DNA of 26,503 nt from Candidatus Puniceispirillum sp. (lineage in GTDB: Bacteria; Pseudomonadota; Alphaproteobacteria; Puniceispirillales; Puniceispirillaceae): the NCBI GenBank assembly GCA_018668795.1, contig JABJBD010000182.1:1-26503 (forward strand), given 5' to 3'. Below are positions 8,419 to 17,017 of this stretch, piece after piece (position 1 is the first letter of the stretch; every line of letters starts with the position of its first letter). The translations under genes were made by a program, and so were the position numbers. The notes beneath the pieces were generated by a model. It did not search any database. It saw only the letters and a list, made by a program, of their open reading frames with translations, and was not told the DNA's origin.

Positions 8419-9336
8419 ATGAAAGTAATTCGGTCAGACATGAATAATGCTAGTCAAAGCCCAAAACGGCAGAATAATATGCTGCCGCAAACACATCTGC
8501 ATGTGCCAGAAGGGTTTTTTGTCGAACATCATATTCCTGATATTATGCCGCAAACCCATATGCACGGCCATATCGAGATCAATTTTCTAACTACTGGCAG
8601 CATGGTCTATCAACTACCGACAGGTATCGTTCATATTCCAGCTAACCGATTGGTGCTGTTTTGGGGACAGGTTCCACATCGTGTAATTAGGGTTAACGAC
8701 GCTGACTCTATCCATATTGCCTATTTACCGCTGTCACAAGTCGTGACCTGGCCTTTACCTGACCAGTTGATGCAGCATCTTTTTGATGGTCTTTTTGTGG
8801 TAAGCGATAATACCAGCAATCTTGATAGTCCGTTGATGGCACGCTGGCTTAACGATTTTCAGAGCAATGATGCCCCTCGGGCGTCTCTGGCTATTGCCGA
8901 AATTCAGCTAAGATTGCGACGCATGGCCGTTGATGGATGGAGTGCATTAACTTTGGACAATGACAGCGTAGTTGGTGCCACATCTGGCAAACAGACATTC
9001 AAACGCAAAGCGGCGGCACGCAAGGTGCAGATGATGGTCGCCTTTATGGCGCAAAATTACACGCAAACACTACACATAGCCGATATTGCCGCCGTAGCTG
9101 GCATATCAAAAGGTTATGCAATGACTATATTTAATGCCTTTATGCGCCGTTCACTGACGCAATATGTCAATGAATTGCGGCTTAACCACGCCCGCGCATT
9201 ATTGATGGATACGAATGACAAGATTGTCGGCATTGCCCTTGATTCAGGCTTTGGTTCACTGTCGCAATTCTACAGTCTATTTCACCAGCAATTCGGTGTC
9301 GCGCCTTCAGCCTATCGCGATAGCACCCGTCAGTAA
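8419..9336 (+). CDS. melR: AraC-family transcriptional activator, MelR-like
   Basis: 305 residues. The N-terminal half is a cupin-type sensor fold with DIMPQTHMHGHIEINF (41-56), LVLFWGQVPHRV (78-89) and WPLPDQLMQHLFDG. The C-terminal 100 residues contain the two AraC helix-turn-helix motifs: IADIAAVAGISKGYAMTIF, and IVGIALDSGFGSLSQFYSLF ending in SAYR. From memory, E. coli MelR has the same distinctive blocks (IMP..H.HG..E.N, LFW...PH, NHVRALLSDT, FYS.F). A melibiose-type galactoside sensor therefore fits the neighbouring MelA-type enzyme. The ribosome site ahead of 8419 is weak, and the in-frame ATG at 8440 is an alternative start. It diverges from the transport operon it probably activates and converges on phoB with a 22-bp gap. 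Confidence 0.85.
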   Translation: MKVIRSDMNNASQSPKRQNNMLPQTHLHVPEGFFVEHHIPDIMPQTHMHGHIEINFLTTGSMVYQLPTGIVHIPANRLVLFWGQVPHRVIRVNDADSIHIAYLPLSQVVTWPLPDQLMQHLFDGLFVVSDNTSNLDSPLMARWLNDFQSNDAPRASLAIAEIQLRLRRMAVDGWSALTLDNDSVVGATSGKQTFKRKAAARKVQMMVAFMAQNYTQTLHIADIAAVAGISKGYAMTIFNAFMRRSLTQYVNELRLNHARALLMDTNDKIVGIALDSGFGSLSQFYSLFHQQFGVAPSAYRDSTRQ

Positions 9337-9358
9337 TTGAAATTGCCGGACATGCAGA

Positions 9359-10063
9359 TTACGTATGCGATCGTAAAGCATAGCCACCACCGCGCACTGT
9401 GCGTATCAAATTCGGACGCTTATCCTTGTCCGATGCCGCGCCATTAATGGCTTTGCGCAGACGACTGAAATGGACATCGACTGTACGTTCTTCGACAAAC
9501 ACACCATGTCCCCAGACCCGATCTAACAAAAGCGGACGGCTAAATACCTGACCAGGACGTTCAAATAATGTCAAAAGCAGTTGATATTCCTTTGGGCCAA
9601 GCGGCACAATCTTGCCAGCACGGCGCACTTCCATACGGCTTGGAAAAATTTGCAGGTCTTCAAACTCCATCATGTCATTTGCTAAAGCTGGTCGTGCCCG
9701 ACGTAACAGCGCTTTGACACGCGACACCAGTTCACGTGGCGAAAATGGCTTTGAAACATAATCATCTGCACCCGTATCTAGCCCCAATGTGCGATCACCC
9801 TCTTCACCACGGGCACTCAAAACTATAATTGGCAGATTCTTGGTTTCTGTTCGTGAGCGAAGAAGCCGACACACATCTATCCCCGACATATGCGGCATCA
9901 TCCAATCGAGAATAAGCAGATCCGGTTGCATATCCTCGACCATAGTGACCGCTTGTTTCCCATCAGCAGCCGTAAACACCGTAAAGCCAGCTTGCTTCAA
10001 ATTGAATGAAAGCAACTCAAGCTGGTTTGGCTCATCATCAGCAATCAGAATTTTCGCGTTCAT
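9359..10063 (-). CDS. phoB: Phosphate regulon response regulator PhoB
   Basis: 234 residues, OmpR/PhoB class. The receiver domain carries the acidic pocket (Asp9-Asp10-Glu11), phospho-acceptor Asp53 in LLILDWMMPHMSG, Ser83 and Lys105 in YVSKPFSPREL. The C-terminal winged helix has the recognition region RTVDVHFSRLRKAI and the closing hairpin LIRTVRGGGYAL. When phosphorylated by PhoR it would bind Pho boxes such as the one before pstS. It is the last gene of the pst-phoU-phoB run, 30 bp after phoU. Confidence 0.96.
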   Translation of the reverse strand: MNAKILIADDEPNQLELLSFNLKQAGFTVFTAADGKQAVTMVEDMQPDLLILDWMMPHMSGIDVCRLLRSRTETKNLPIIVLSARGEEGDRTLGLDTGADDYVSKPFSPRELVSRVKALLRRARPALANDMMEFEDLQIFPSRMEVRRAGKIVPLGPKEYQLLLTLFERPGQVFSRPLLLDRVWGHGVFVEERTVDVHFSRLRKAINGAASDKDKRPNLIRTVRGGGYALRSHT

Positions 10064-10093
10064 GGATTAATACTATCCTTAATGGCCTTGCAC

Positions 10094-10798
10094 TTATGAC
10101 AATTTTGAGCTTGATTTATCTGCCTTGGGCCTTTCATCCTCAAGCTGAGTTCCCTCAACAAGAAAATATATTTCTTCAGCGATTCCAGTCATATAATCAC
10201 CAATGCGCTCAATATTTTTGCCAATAAACAGCAAATGCACACCGCTTCCAACGACCTTGCTATCATCTGTCATCATGGCCATCACTTCATTGTAAAAGGC
10301 TGTATGCATATGATCTAGTTCGACATCGCTGTTGCGAAGCTCTATAGCCGCTTTTATGTCAAGATTATGATAGGCAAGCATGGCGTCATTAATCATTTTT
10401 TCGGCCATATGGCCCATGCGCCCAATATTCACATCGGGAATGGTTTCATGTCCGGACGCTGCCATGGCTTTGGTACGTCTAGCTATATTCTTGGAAAAAT
10501 CGCCAACGCGTTCAAAAATTGTCGCAATTTTTGAGGCAACCATGACCCGACGCAAATCAGTCGCCCGCGGGGAACGTAACGCAATAATCTCAAAAGCAGT
10601 CTGAATGATTTCGGCTTCAAGAACGTCAAGCTCCTTATCGCCCGCAATAATATGATCAAGCGTTTTACTATCTTGTGTTGCAATGGCATCAAGCGCCATG
10701 ACAAAACGTTCCTTGGCCAGCTCGCCAAGCTGTTCGATACGCGCGTTCAGATTATTTAAATCATCATCAAATGCCGAGACAATATGCGTGTTTTCCAT
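10094..10798 (-). CDS. phoU: Phosphate transport system regulator PhoU
   Basis: 234 residues from the ATG at 10798, which lies 7 bp after the pstB stop; an in-frame TTG at 10813 would add five residues and overlap pstB. The protein is all-helical with two similar three-helix halves. Each carries the PhoU pattern (ERVGDFSKNIARR in the first, ERIGDYMTGIAEEI in the second), whose acidic and Asp residues bind metal clusters in structures of relatives. It links Pst transporter activity to PhoR signalling and is needed to shut off the Pho response. Confidence 0.95.
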   Translation of the reverse strand: MENTHIVSAFDDDLNNLNARIEQLGELAKERFVMALDAIATQDSKTLDHIIAGDKELDVLEAEIIQTAFEIIALRSPRATDLRRVMVASKIATIFERVGDFSKNIARRTKAMAASGHETIPDVNIGRMGHMAEKMINDAMLAYHNLDIKAAIELRNSDVELDHMHTAFYNEVMAMMTDDSKVVGSGVHLLFIGKNIERIGDYMTGIAEEIYFLVEGTQLEDERPKADKSSSKLS

Positions 10799-10805
10799 GT
10801 TTTGT

Positions 10806-11669
10806 TTATCCAATTTTACCGGAAATATAGGCTTCCGTTTGTTGATTCAGCGGGTTCGTGAAGACATCCTTGGTCTGTCCAACTTCGATCAACCTGCCAA
10901 GGTGAAAATAGGCCGTACGTTGCGAGATACGCGCTGCCTGCTGCATCGAATGCGTTACAATCACAATCGAATATTCCGCACTAAGCTCATTTATCAGCTC
11001 TTCAACTTTCGCAGTAGCAATAGGATCAAGCGCCGAACATGGTTCATCCATCAAAATGACTTCAGGACTGACCGCTATTGCACGCGCGATGCAAAGACGC
11101 TGTTGCTGTCCACCAGACAAACCAGTGCCCGACTGGGTCAATCTGTCATTCACTTCGGCCCACAGGCCAGCGCGTTGCAAAGCTTCTTCGACAATGGCGT
11201 CAAGATGCGCTTTATCGTAAGCCAGCCCGTGAATGCGGGGGCCATAGGCAACATTATCATAAATTGATTTTGGAAATGGGTTTGGCTTTTGAAAGACCAT
11301 GCCCACACGCGCACGTAACGGCACAACGTCTACTGACGGATCATATATATCCTGACCATCAAGCGCAATTGTGCCCATAACGCGGCATGAATCGATTGTA
11401 TCATTCATACGGTTTAAACAGCGCAGAAACGTTGACTTCCCACAGCCAGAAGGCCCAATAAGCGAAATCACTTCTTTGCTACCAATATCCAATGACACAT
11501 TATCAATGGCTTTCTTGTCACCATAGAAAACATCGACCATACGCGCTGTCATGCGCGCATCATCAACATGGATATTACCCATGGTATTGGTTTTAACCTC
11601 TGCCGTACTCATAGCGTCACTCTCGATATCTTCATCAGATAGATTTATCCCCAGATGATGTGCATGCAC
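10806..11669 (-). CDS. pstB: Phosphate ABC transporter ATP-binding protein PstB
   Basis: 287 residues if the GTG at 11669 is used. The ATG at 11612 would give 268 residues, closer to the family norm of about 255-270, and neither start has a strong ribosome site. Walker A GPSGCGKST is at 72-80, signature LSGGQQQR at 184-191 and Walker B VILMDEP at 204-210 (long-start numbering). SALDPIATAKVEELI and the switch His in IVIVTHSMQQA follow. It energises phosphate import through PstA/PstC. It starts 10 bp after pstA. Confidence 0.96.
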   Translation of the reverse strand: MHAHHLGINLSDEDIESDAMSTAEVKTNTMGNIHVDDARMTARMVDVFYGDKKAIDNVSLDIGSKEVISLIGPSGCGKSTFLRCLNRMNDTIDSCRVMGTIALDGQDIYDPSVDVVPLRARVGMVFQKPNPFPKSIYDNVAYGPRIHGLAYDKAHLDAIVEEALQRAGLWAEVNDRLTQSGTGLSGGQQQRLCIARAIAVSPEVILMDEPCSALDPIATAKVEELINELSAEYSIVIVTHSMQQAARISQRTAYFHLGRLIEVGQTKDVFTNPLNQQTEAYISGKIG

Positions 11670-11678
11670 CCATGATAA

Positions 11679-12983
11679 CTACCACCGGCGCTCCAGACGT
11701 TTCCTCAGTATGATCGCAAATGCGTTCATTCCCACCAAAAATACCAGCAACACAATAATAGCAGCACTCGTTTTTTGAATAAACATGCGTTCGGCAAAGT
11801 CTGCCCACATGAAAATCTGTACAGGCAAAACAGTGCCCGGATCCATCACACTGCCTGGCACATCAACAATAAAGGCAACCATGCCGATCATCAATAACGG
11901 CGCGGTTTCCCCAAGCGCCTGTGCCATACCGATAATTGTACCTGTCAGCATACCAGGCATTGCCAATGGAATGACATGATGAAAAATAGTCTGTATCCGT
12001 GACGCGCCAACACCATAGGCCGCATCGCGTACACTAGGCGGCACCGCTCGAATGGCAGCTCGCGATGAAATTATAATTGTTGGCAGTGTCATCAGCGCCA
12101 GAACAACACCCCCAATAAGTGGTATTGACCGCGGCATCCCAAAAACACCAATAAAAATAGCCAGTCCAAGGATACCAAACACTACCGACGGCACCGCCGC
12201 TAGATTATTGATATTAATTTCAATAAATTCAGTTATGCAATTTTTCTTGGCAATTTCTTCAAGATACACCGCTGTCGCCACCCCAATGGGAAAAGACAGA
12301 ACAAGACAAACCGCCAAGGTCATGATCGAACCGATAAAGGCACCTTTAATGCCTGCCATTTCAGCGTCACGTGATGCGCTGCCAAAGATCAGATAATCAC
12401 TAAAATTATAACTGATACGTCCCTGCGCATTCAACAAATCAACATAGCCAATTACATTATCATTAATCCGGCGATCAGCCTCGGGGGTTTCGCGTTTGAT
12501 AAAACCACGCATGAAGCTATCAATATCATCATCAAGGGCAAAGCGTATTGGCTGAATCGTGCCAAAAAGCTCTGGGTTCTTTTGCACGAATTTACGAATA
12601 CGTTCTTCGCTTCCTGACGAGACCATCTTTCCTGCGGCACGCCGCCCGGATCTGCCTTCGGGATTTACAACCGCAAACAAGGCTTCGCGAACAACACCAC
12701 GCGCATCGCCGCTATATAGCGAACCAGTTGACAAATCACCTTTAGGGTCAAGCCGTTCACGATCCAGTTCCACATCAAGAGTCACATAATATTGGAAAAA
12801 TCCTGGCGCGCCTTTTGATATAATCGTCACAAACAAAGTCACTAGAAATATAAGCGCAATGGCAATCGCCAGTCGCCCATAAAAGCGATACCGCTTTTCC
12901 TGATTATTGCGACGGTCGATACTTTTCTGTACCTGTTTGGTCGCCTGTTCTGGCGTCAAAAGCCCAAGCTTTGAATTATTCAT
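11679..12983 (-). CDS. pstA: Phosphate ABC transporter permease PstA, long alphaproteobacterial form
   Basis: 434 residues against about 290-300 in enterobacteria. One N-terminal membrane segment (about 33-51) is followed by roughly 150 residues with charged, probably periplasmic sequence, matching the extra N-terminal domain seen in alphaproteobacterial PstA. The permease core then runs from about 213 to 428, with the coupling loop RDAAYGVGASRIQTIFHHVIPLAMPG. The start ATG overlaps the end of pstC by 8 bp. It forms the inner-membrane channel with PstC. Confidence 0.94.
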   Translation of the reverse strand: MNNSKLGLLTPEQATKQVQKSIDRRNNQEKRYRFYGRLAIAIALIFLVTLFVTIISKGAPGFFQYYVTLDVELDRERLDPKGDLSTGSLYSGDARGVVREALFAVVNPEGRSGRRAAGKMVSSGSEERIRKFVQKNPELFGTIQPIRFALDDDIDSFMRGFIKRETPEADRRINDNVIGYVDLLNAQGRISYNFSDYLIFGSASRDAEMAGIKGAFIGSIMTLAVCLVLSFPIGVATAVYLEEIAKKNCITEFIEININNLAAVPSVVFGILGLAIFIGVFGMPRSIPLIGGVVLALMTLPTIIISSRAAIRAVPPSVRDAAYGVGASRIQTIFHHVIPLAMPGMLTGTIIGMAQALGETAPLLMIGMVAFIVDVPGSVMDPGTVLPVQIFMWADFAERMFIQKTSAAIIVLLVFLVGMNAFAIILRKRLERRW

Positions 12984-14397
12984 ATTGCTCTCGGTATTTC
13001 TTTACAATTTGAAGCGCAAAGAAATTCAATGCCAGCGTAATAACGATCAATGTCAATGCAAGTGCAAAGGCTGAAAGCGTTTTGGCTGATTCAAATTCCT
13101 GATCGCCGACCAGAATCGTTACGATTTGGGATGTCACCGTCGTGACCGCATCAAGTGGGTTGAAAGATAGATTTGCCGCTAGCCCCGCCGCCATGACAAC
13201 AATCATTGTTTCACCAATGGCGCGTGATACTGCCAACAGAACCGCCGCAACTACACCTGGTAATGCGGCAGGCAAAACGACATTGCGCACCGCTTCATTT
13301 TTGGTTGATCCCAAGCCATAAGCAGCGTCTCGAAGGGCTTGCGGCACAGCATTAATCACATCGTCTGACAAAGATGATACAAATGGAATTATCATGATCC
13401 CCATCACTAAACCAGCCGCCAGTGCTGATTCAGATGCCACGTCCAAGCCAATCAAAGACCCACCAGTTCGTAATAATGGTGCCACCGTCAGCGCGGCAAA
13501 AAATCCATAAACGACTGTCGGCACACCCGCCAGAATTTCCATCAGTGGTTTGAAGATTGCCCGCTCACGTGCACCAGCATATTCAGATAGATATATGGCA
13601 CTAAATAGACCAACTGGAACCGCGACGCACAAAGCAACAAAGGAAATAAGAAACGTCCCTAGAAACAATGGCACCGATCCATATAGCGCCGTTCCCCCAC
13701 CTGATCCGGCGCGTTCTGCACCTTCAAATTGCGGATTCCAGACAGTTCCAAACAGAAAATCCTGAATAGGCACTAACGCAAAGAAGCGCATCGATTCAAA
13801 AACAACTGAAAAGACAATGCCGATTGTTGTCAGGATCGCAATCACTGAACTTGTAGCCAGAAGCCCGATTATGATGCGTTCAACAGCGTTGCGTGATCGA
13901 AATGACGGGTTAATCTTCAGATAGGCAACCAGACCACTGCCTAGCACCAGTGCCAGAACCAGAATAGTTGTCAGCATCCGTGAAAAATCAGCCCATTTAA
14001 CCCAGGTAGCCCCTGCGGCTGTTACCCATTCGGGCGGCGTGCCAAAATTAATGCCATCAACAACATTCTGTATCTGCGCCAGCACGATAATCTTGTTGAA
14101 ATCTTGGGCTTGCTGAACTTCCAGCGGCACATAATCAATAATCAGATTTGAAAACACTAAATCATCGCCAATCGCCATAGCAACAAGCAAGGCATAGGCT
14201 GGCAAGATAGCCGACAGGGCAACAAATAAACCATAATAATGCGGCAAAGAATGAAGTTTGGTCGCTTCACGATAACGCAACAAAAGCGCCGCCCGACGAC
14301 CAAGATAAAACCAAGCGGCACCGATCATCAGAACGATAATTGCAAGAGTTAGCAGAGGCACCGCATTATTACCTTTCTCAAGAAAAGGAACCAGCAA
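12976..14397 (-). CDS. pstC: Phosphate ABC transporter permease PstC, long form, TTG start
   Basis: 473 residues, with about three N-terminal membrane segments before the usual permease core. The core includes GVPTVVYGFFAAL and the coupling loop RDAAYGLGSTKNEAVRNVVLPAALPG. No ATG is available until well inside the first membrane segment. The TTG at 14397 has an AGGGAG ribosome site nine bases upstream, so a TTG start is the best reading. The N-terminal extension relative to E. coli PstC (319) is usual for alphaproteobacteria. It lies 26 bp after pstS with no terminator between them. Confidence 0.93.
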   Translation of the reverse strand: MLVPFLEKGNNAVPLLTLAIIVLMIGAAWFYLGRRAALLLRYREATKLHSLPHYYGLFVALSAILPAYALLVAMAIGDDLVFSNLIIDYVPLEVQQAQDFNKIIVLAQIQNVVDGINFGTPPEWVTAAGATWVKWADFSRMLTTILVLALVLGSGLVAYLKINPSFRSRNAVERIIIGLLATSSVIAILTTIGIVFSVVFESMRFFALVPIQDFLFGTVWNPQFEGAERAGSGGGTALYGSVPLFLGTFLISFVALCVAVPVGLFSAIYLSEYAGARERAIFKPLMEILAGVPTVVYGFFAALTVAPLLRTGGSLIGLDVASESALAAGLVMGIMIIPFVSSLSDDVINAVPQALRDAAYGLGSTKNEAVRNVVLPAALPGVVAAVLLAVSRAIGETMIVVMAAGLAANLSFNPLDAVTTVTSQIVTILVGDQEFESAKTLSAFALALTLIVITLALNFFALQIVKKYREQYE

Positions 14398-14423
14398 AGA
14401 CGCTGACTCCCTCTTTTACGTAT

Positions 14424-15476
14424 CTACTTAAGCATGTCTGCTGTTAAAAGCGGCAAGTCTTTCATGGCTGCAGCATAAGACGCGCGTTCTTTGGACGGCA
14501 TTGGAATCATGCCAGATTCGGCAAGAATACCATCTTCGTCCCAGTGCTTTGTCCACTCATTCATATATTCAGCCATACCCGGGATAACACCCATATGCTG
14601 ATGCTTCACATAAAAATAAAGCGCGCGTGATACTGAATAACTGTCGGTTGCAATATTGTCGAAAGTGGGTGCTGTACCAGAAATAACCGCACCTTGAAGC
14701 GTGTCAGAGTTCTGATCAAGATATGAGAAGCCAAAGATACCGTATGATGTTGGGTCTTCCCTCAGCTTCTGAACAATCAGATTGTCCTGCTCACCGGCTT
14801 CAACATAGGCACCATCAGTACGCATGGCGCGGCAATTCTTGGCTTCCTGACCAATTAATTTAAGAACGCGCATGGCTTCAGCGTCCTTTTTGCAATAGCC
14901 TTTTTCATTCACCATTTCGGCAAATGACGCGCGTGTTCCCGACGTTGTCGGTGGGCCATAAACGCGAATAGCAACGTCAGGCAGATCAGGGTTGATGTCC
15001 GACCATTTCGTGTATGGGTTAGGAACCATCACATCGATGTTATTATTTCTGATTTCTTTTGCTGGTACCATAGCCGTTAAAGCTTTACCAAGGTCAGCTT
15101 TTGAGATTTTCAGAAGCTCTCCAGTTTTTGAGCCAGCAACGACAATGCCATCATAACCGACTTTGATTTCTGTCAGCTTGACACCGTTAGTGTCACAATA
15201 GGCTAACTCTTTTTCCTTCATGCGTGATGAAGCGTTACCAATGTCAGTGAATTCGGTGCCGACGCCATCACAAACACCTTTTTTACCGACAGATGATCCG
15301 CCAGATTCAATAACGGGTGTTTTGAAGTCAGGGTTACGACCTAGACGCTCAGCCACAATCGTTGCAAATGGCAGAACGGTTGAAGATCCGGCAATGCTGA
15401 TATAGTCCCGTGCCTGTGCAACGCCAGCTAGCATCATGCCAGCCAATACACTTGAAATAATAACTGATTTACGCAT
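14424..15476 (-). CDS. pstS: Phosphate-binding periplasmic protein PstS
   Basis: 350 residues. The signal peptide is MRKSVIISS... with probable cleavage after VAQA at 22. The mature start contains ISIAGSSTVLPF, whose Ser-Ser-Thr contributes to phosphate binding, then ESGGSSVGKKGVCDG and TSGTRASF, as in PstS/PhoX-type binding proteins. The ATG has a GGGAG ribosome site five bases away, and a stop codon sits in frame directly before it. It is the first gene of the Pho-controlled pst operon, with a Pho box 88 bp upstream. Confidence 0.96.
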   Translation of the reverse strand: MRKSVIISSVLAGMMLAGVAQARDYISIAGSSTVLPFATIVAERLGRNPDFKTPVIESGGSSVGKKGVCDGVGTEFTDIGNASSRMKEKELAYCDTNGVKLTEIKVGYDGIVVAGSKTGELLKISKADLGKALTAMVPAKEIRNNNIDVMVPNPYTKWSDINPDLPDVAIRVYGPPTTSGTRASFAEMVNEKGYCKKDAEAMRVLKLIGQEAKNCRAMRTDGAYVEAGEQDNLIVQKLREDPTSYGIFGFSYLDQNSDTLQGAVISGTAPTFDNIATDSYSVSRALYFYVKHQHMGVIPGMAEYMNEWTKHWDEDGILAESGMIPMPSKERASYAAAMKDLPLLTADMLK

Positions 15477-15563
15477 TTATAGCTCCCAATACGATGAAAC
15501 AACCTCCTTTATTGAAGGTGAGGGAATATTCAATCGTCTGGATTACATATTTATTAAAGAAAT

Positions 15564-15581
15564 ATTACAGTTTTATGACAA
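15564..15581 (-). promoter_or_regulatory. Pho box upstream of pstS
   Basis: On the minus strand the 18-mer TTGTCATAAAACTGTAAT agrees at 16 of 18 positions with the classical PhoB consensus of two CTGTCAT repeats spaced by four A/T bases. It lies between phoR and pstS, 88 bp before the pstS start and in the right orientation. The AT-rich stretch just downstream (around 15545-15556) can supply a -10 element. This predicts phosphate-starvation activation of pstSCAB-phoU-phoB but not of phoR, which lies upstream of the box. Confidence 0.9.
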
Positions 15582-15611
15582 TGCACTTGGTGCGGATAAG
15601 CAAAGCTAGTT

Positions 15612-16676
15612 TTACTTTATAGAGTCACCAGTTGACTGCAAAAGAGGCAAGGTTACCTTAAAGACCGTGGACGCACCCGGCATTGATTCCACACGCATAT
15701 GTCCACGATGTCGGTTAAGAATGTGTTTTACAATGGCCAACCCAAGACCTGTACCACCAATTTGGCGAGACCGCGCCTTGTCAATGCGATAAAACCGTTC
15801 GGTGATACGCGAAAGATGCTGTTTGGCTATACCCTCGCCCTGATTAATAACATCAATTTGAAGCTGGCTTGGCATCGGCTCGGTTAGTTCGATCACAATT
15901 TGCGAATCTTCAAACCCATATTTGATAGCATTCTCGACAAGATTAACAAAAACCTCGGTCAATTCATCATAACTTCCAAGAATCTGGGCAGGCTTGGTTT
16001 TATCCAGCCTGTTATCGCGCACAATAATCTGCATGTTGCGGGCTTCGGCTTTGCCGATCAGCGTATCACGAACCGCACTTATCATCGCCAGCACAGACAC
16101 ATCGTCTTCAGGAATAATATGCTCATATACTTCGACACGTGACAGGGATAAAAGATCGTCAATGAGACGGGTCATGCGTTTGGATTCTTCATCCATGATT
16201 TTCAAAAATCGTAATTGCATCGCTTCATCAGTCACATCGCCATTGATCATGGTTTCAATAAACCCTGACAGACTGGTCAGAGGCGAGCGCAGCTCATGGC
16301 TGACATTAGCGACAAAGTCACGGCGCACATTTTCAAGATTACGTTGCAAAGTCATGTCAAGAAATAGCAACGCAATCATATCATCATCCAGCGGTTTTAG
16401 CCGCAGAGCGAATTCGGTTGATACCATATCGGTTGGTTTATAAACCATGTCTTGGGCAATGCGCCCTTCAGCTACCAACGCAAAAACCCGCCCAATATCG
16501 TCATGCGTCACCACATCAACTATATATTGACCTATCAAATTTTGACCCAGAAACCGGACTGCCGCTTCATTAACAGACAGGATCGTTCCCTTGTTGTCCG
16601 CTATGATAAGCCCATCATCCAGCATTTCGGCAATCTGGCTTACTATAGGTGCAGATGCATAATCAGGTAAATTCAT
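15612..16676 (-). CDS. phoR: Phosphate regulon sensor histidine kinase PhoR, membrane-free form
   Basis: 354 residues from the ATG at 16676, preceded by GGAG at six-base spacing; an upstream in-frame GTG at 16712 has no clear ribosome site. A PAS domain covers about 10-107. The H-box is NVSHELRSPLTSLSGF with phospho-acceptor His127. The N-box is VNLVENAIKYG (Asn249), the G1-box is INQGEGI, the F-box region is ITERFYRID, and the G2-box is GGTGLGLAIV (307-316). No hydrophobic stretch long enough to cross a membrane is visible, unlike E. coli PhoR, so it is probably cytoplasmic. It is assigned as PhoR by position and kinase subtype. It is separated from pstS by 135 bp holding the Pho box. Confidence 0.9.
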   Translation of the reverse strand: MNLPDYASAPIVSQIAEMLDDGLIIADNKGTILSVNEAAVRFLGQNLIGQYIVDVVTHDDIGRVFALVAEGRIAQDMVYKPTDMVSTEFALRLKPLDDDMIALLFLDMTLQRNLENVRRDFVANVSHELRSPLTSLSGFIETMINGDVTDEAMQLRFLKIMDEESKRMTRLIDDLLSLSRVEVYEHIIPEDDVSVLAMISAVRDTLIGKAEARNMQIIVRDNRLDKTKPAQILGSYDELTEVFVNLVENAIKYGFEDSQIVIELTEPMPSQLQIDVINQGEGIAKQHLSRITERFYRIDKARSRQIGGTGLGLAIVKHILNRHRGHMRVESMPGASTVFKVTLPLLQSTGDSIK

Positions 16677-16809
16677 TTTAGCTCCGAAGTCGATAAAGTC
16701 TGATAGATACACGCGAAATATTGCAATTAGATTAACCCCAAATCACAAAACTTTCGACCTTAGCTTTCATATCTAGCATAGGGATACTTTTTAATGAGGC
16801 TGAAACCAC

Positions 16810-16823
16810 CATGCCAAGGCATG
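16810..16823. repeat. Perfect 14-bp inverted repeat (CATGCC AA GGCATG)
   Basis: Two 6-bp arms flank a 2-bp centre. The spacing is too short for a stable RNA hairpin, so it is more like a protein-binding palindrome. It overlaps the start codon of a possible small ORF and lies 134 bp upstream of the phoR start. No regulator is assigned. Confidence 0.5.
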
Positions 16824-16888
16824 AGCTTTATGAAATAGTCACTATTAAGCCAAATGGAAAAACAGGATGGCGTTCCTGGTGGTTGTGA
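16811..16888 (+). CDS. Possible small ORF, 25 residues, function unknown
   Basis: An ATG-started frame with a weak GAGG site about 11 bases upstream encodes 25 residues ending in GKTGWRSWWL. The tail is unusually rich in tryptophan, with basic residues. It has no recognised relatives, and its start lies within an inverted repeat. In a 540-bp gap an ORF of this size can occur by chance, so this is a low-confidence candidate only. Confidence 0.2.
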   Translation: MPRHELYEIVTIKPNGKTGWRSWWL

Positions 16889-17017
16889 ACATCAAAACCA
16901 AACGATAATTCTATTCAAATATTCAATTTTTTGGCAGCTCCAAATCCTAGAAAAAGACACGTCAATGCCACTATTTCCAGCCATCTACCCTATGATGAAA
17001 TAGGGATCTAAAATTAA

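Noticed and set aside
10683..11267. A 194-codon plus-strand frame opposite phoU and pstB.
   Set aside because: It is antisense to two clear genes with intact motifs, and it has no recognisable domain.
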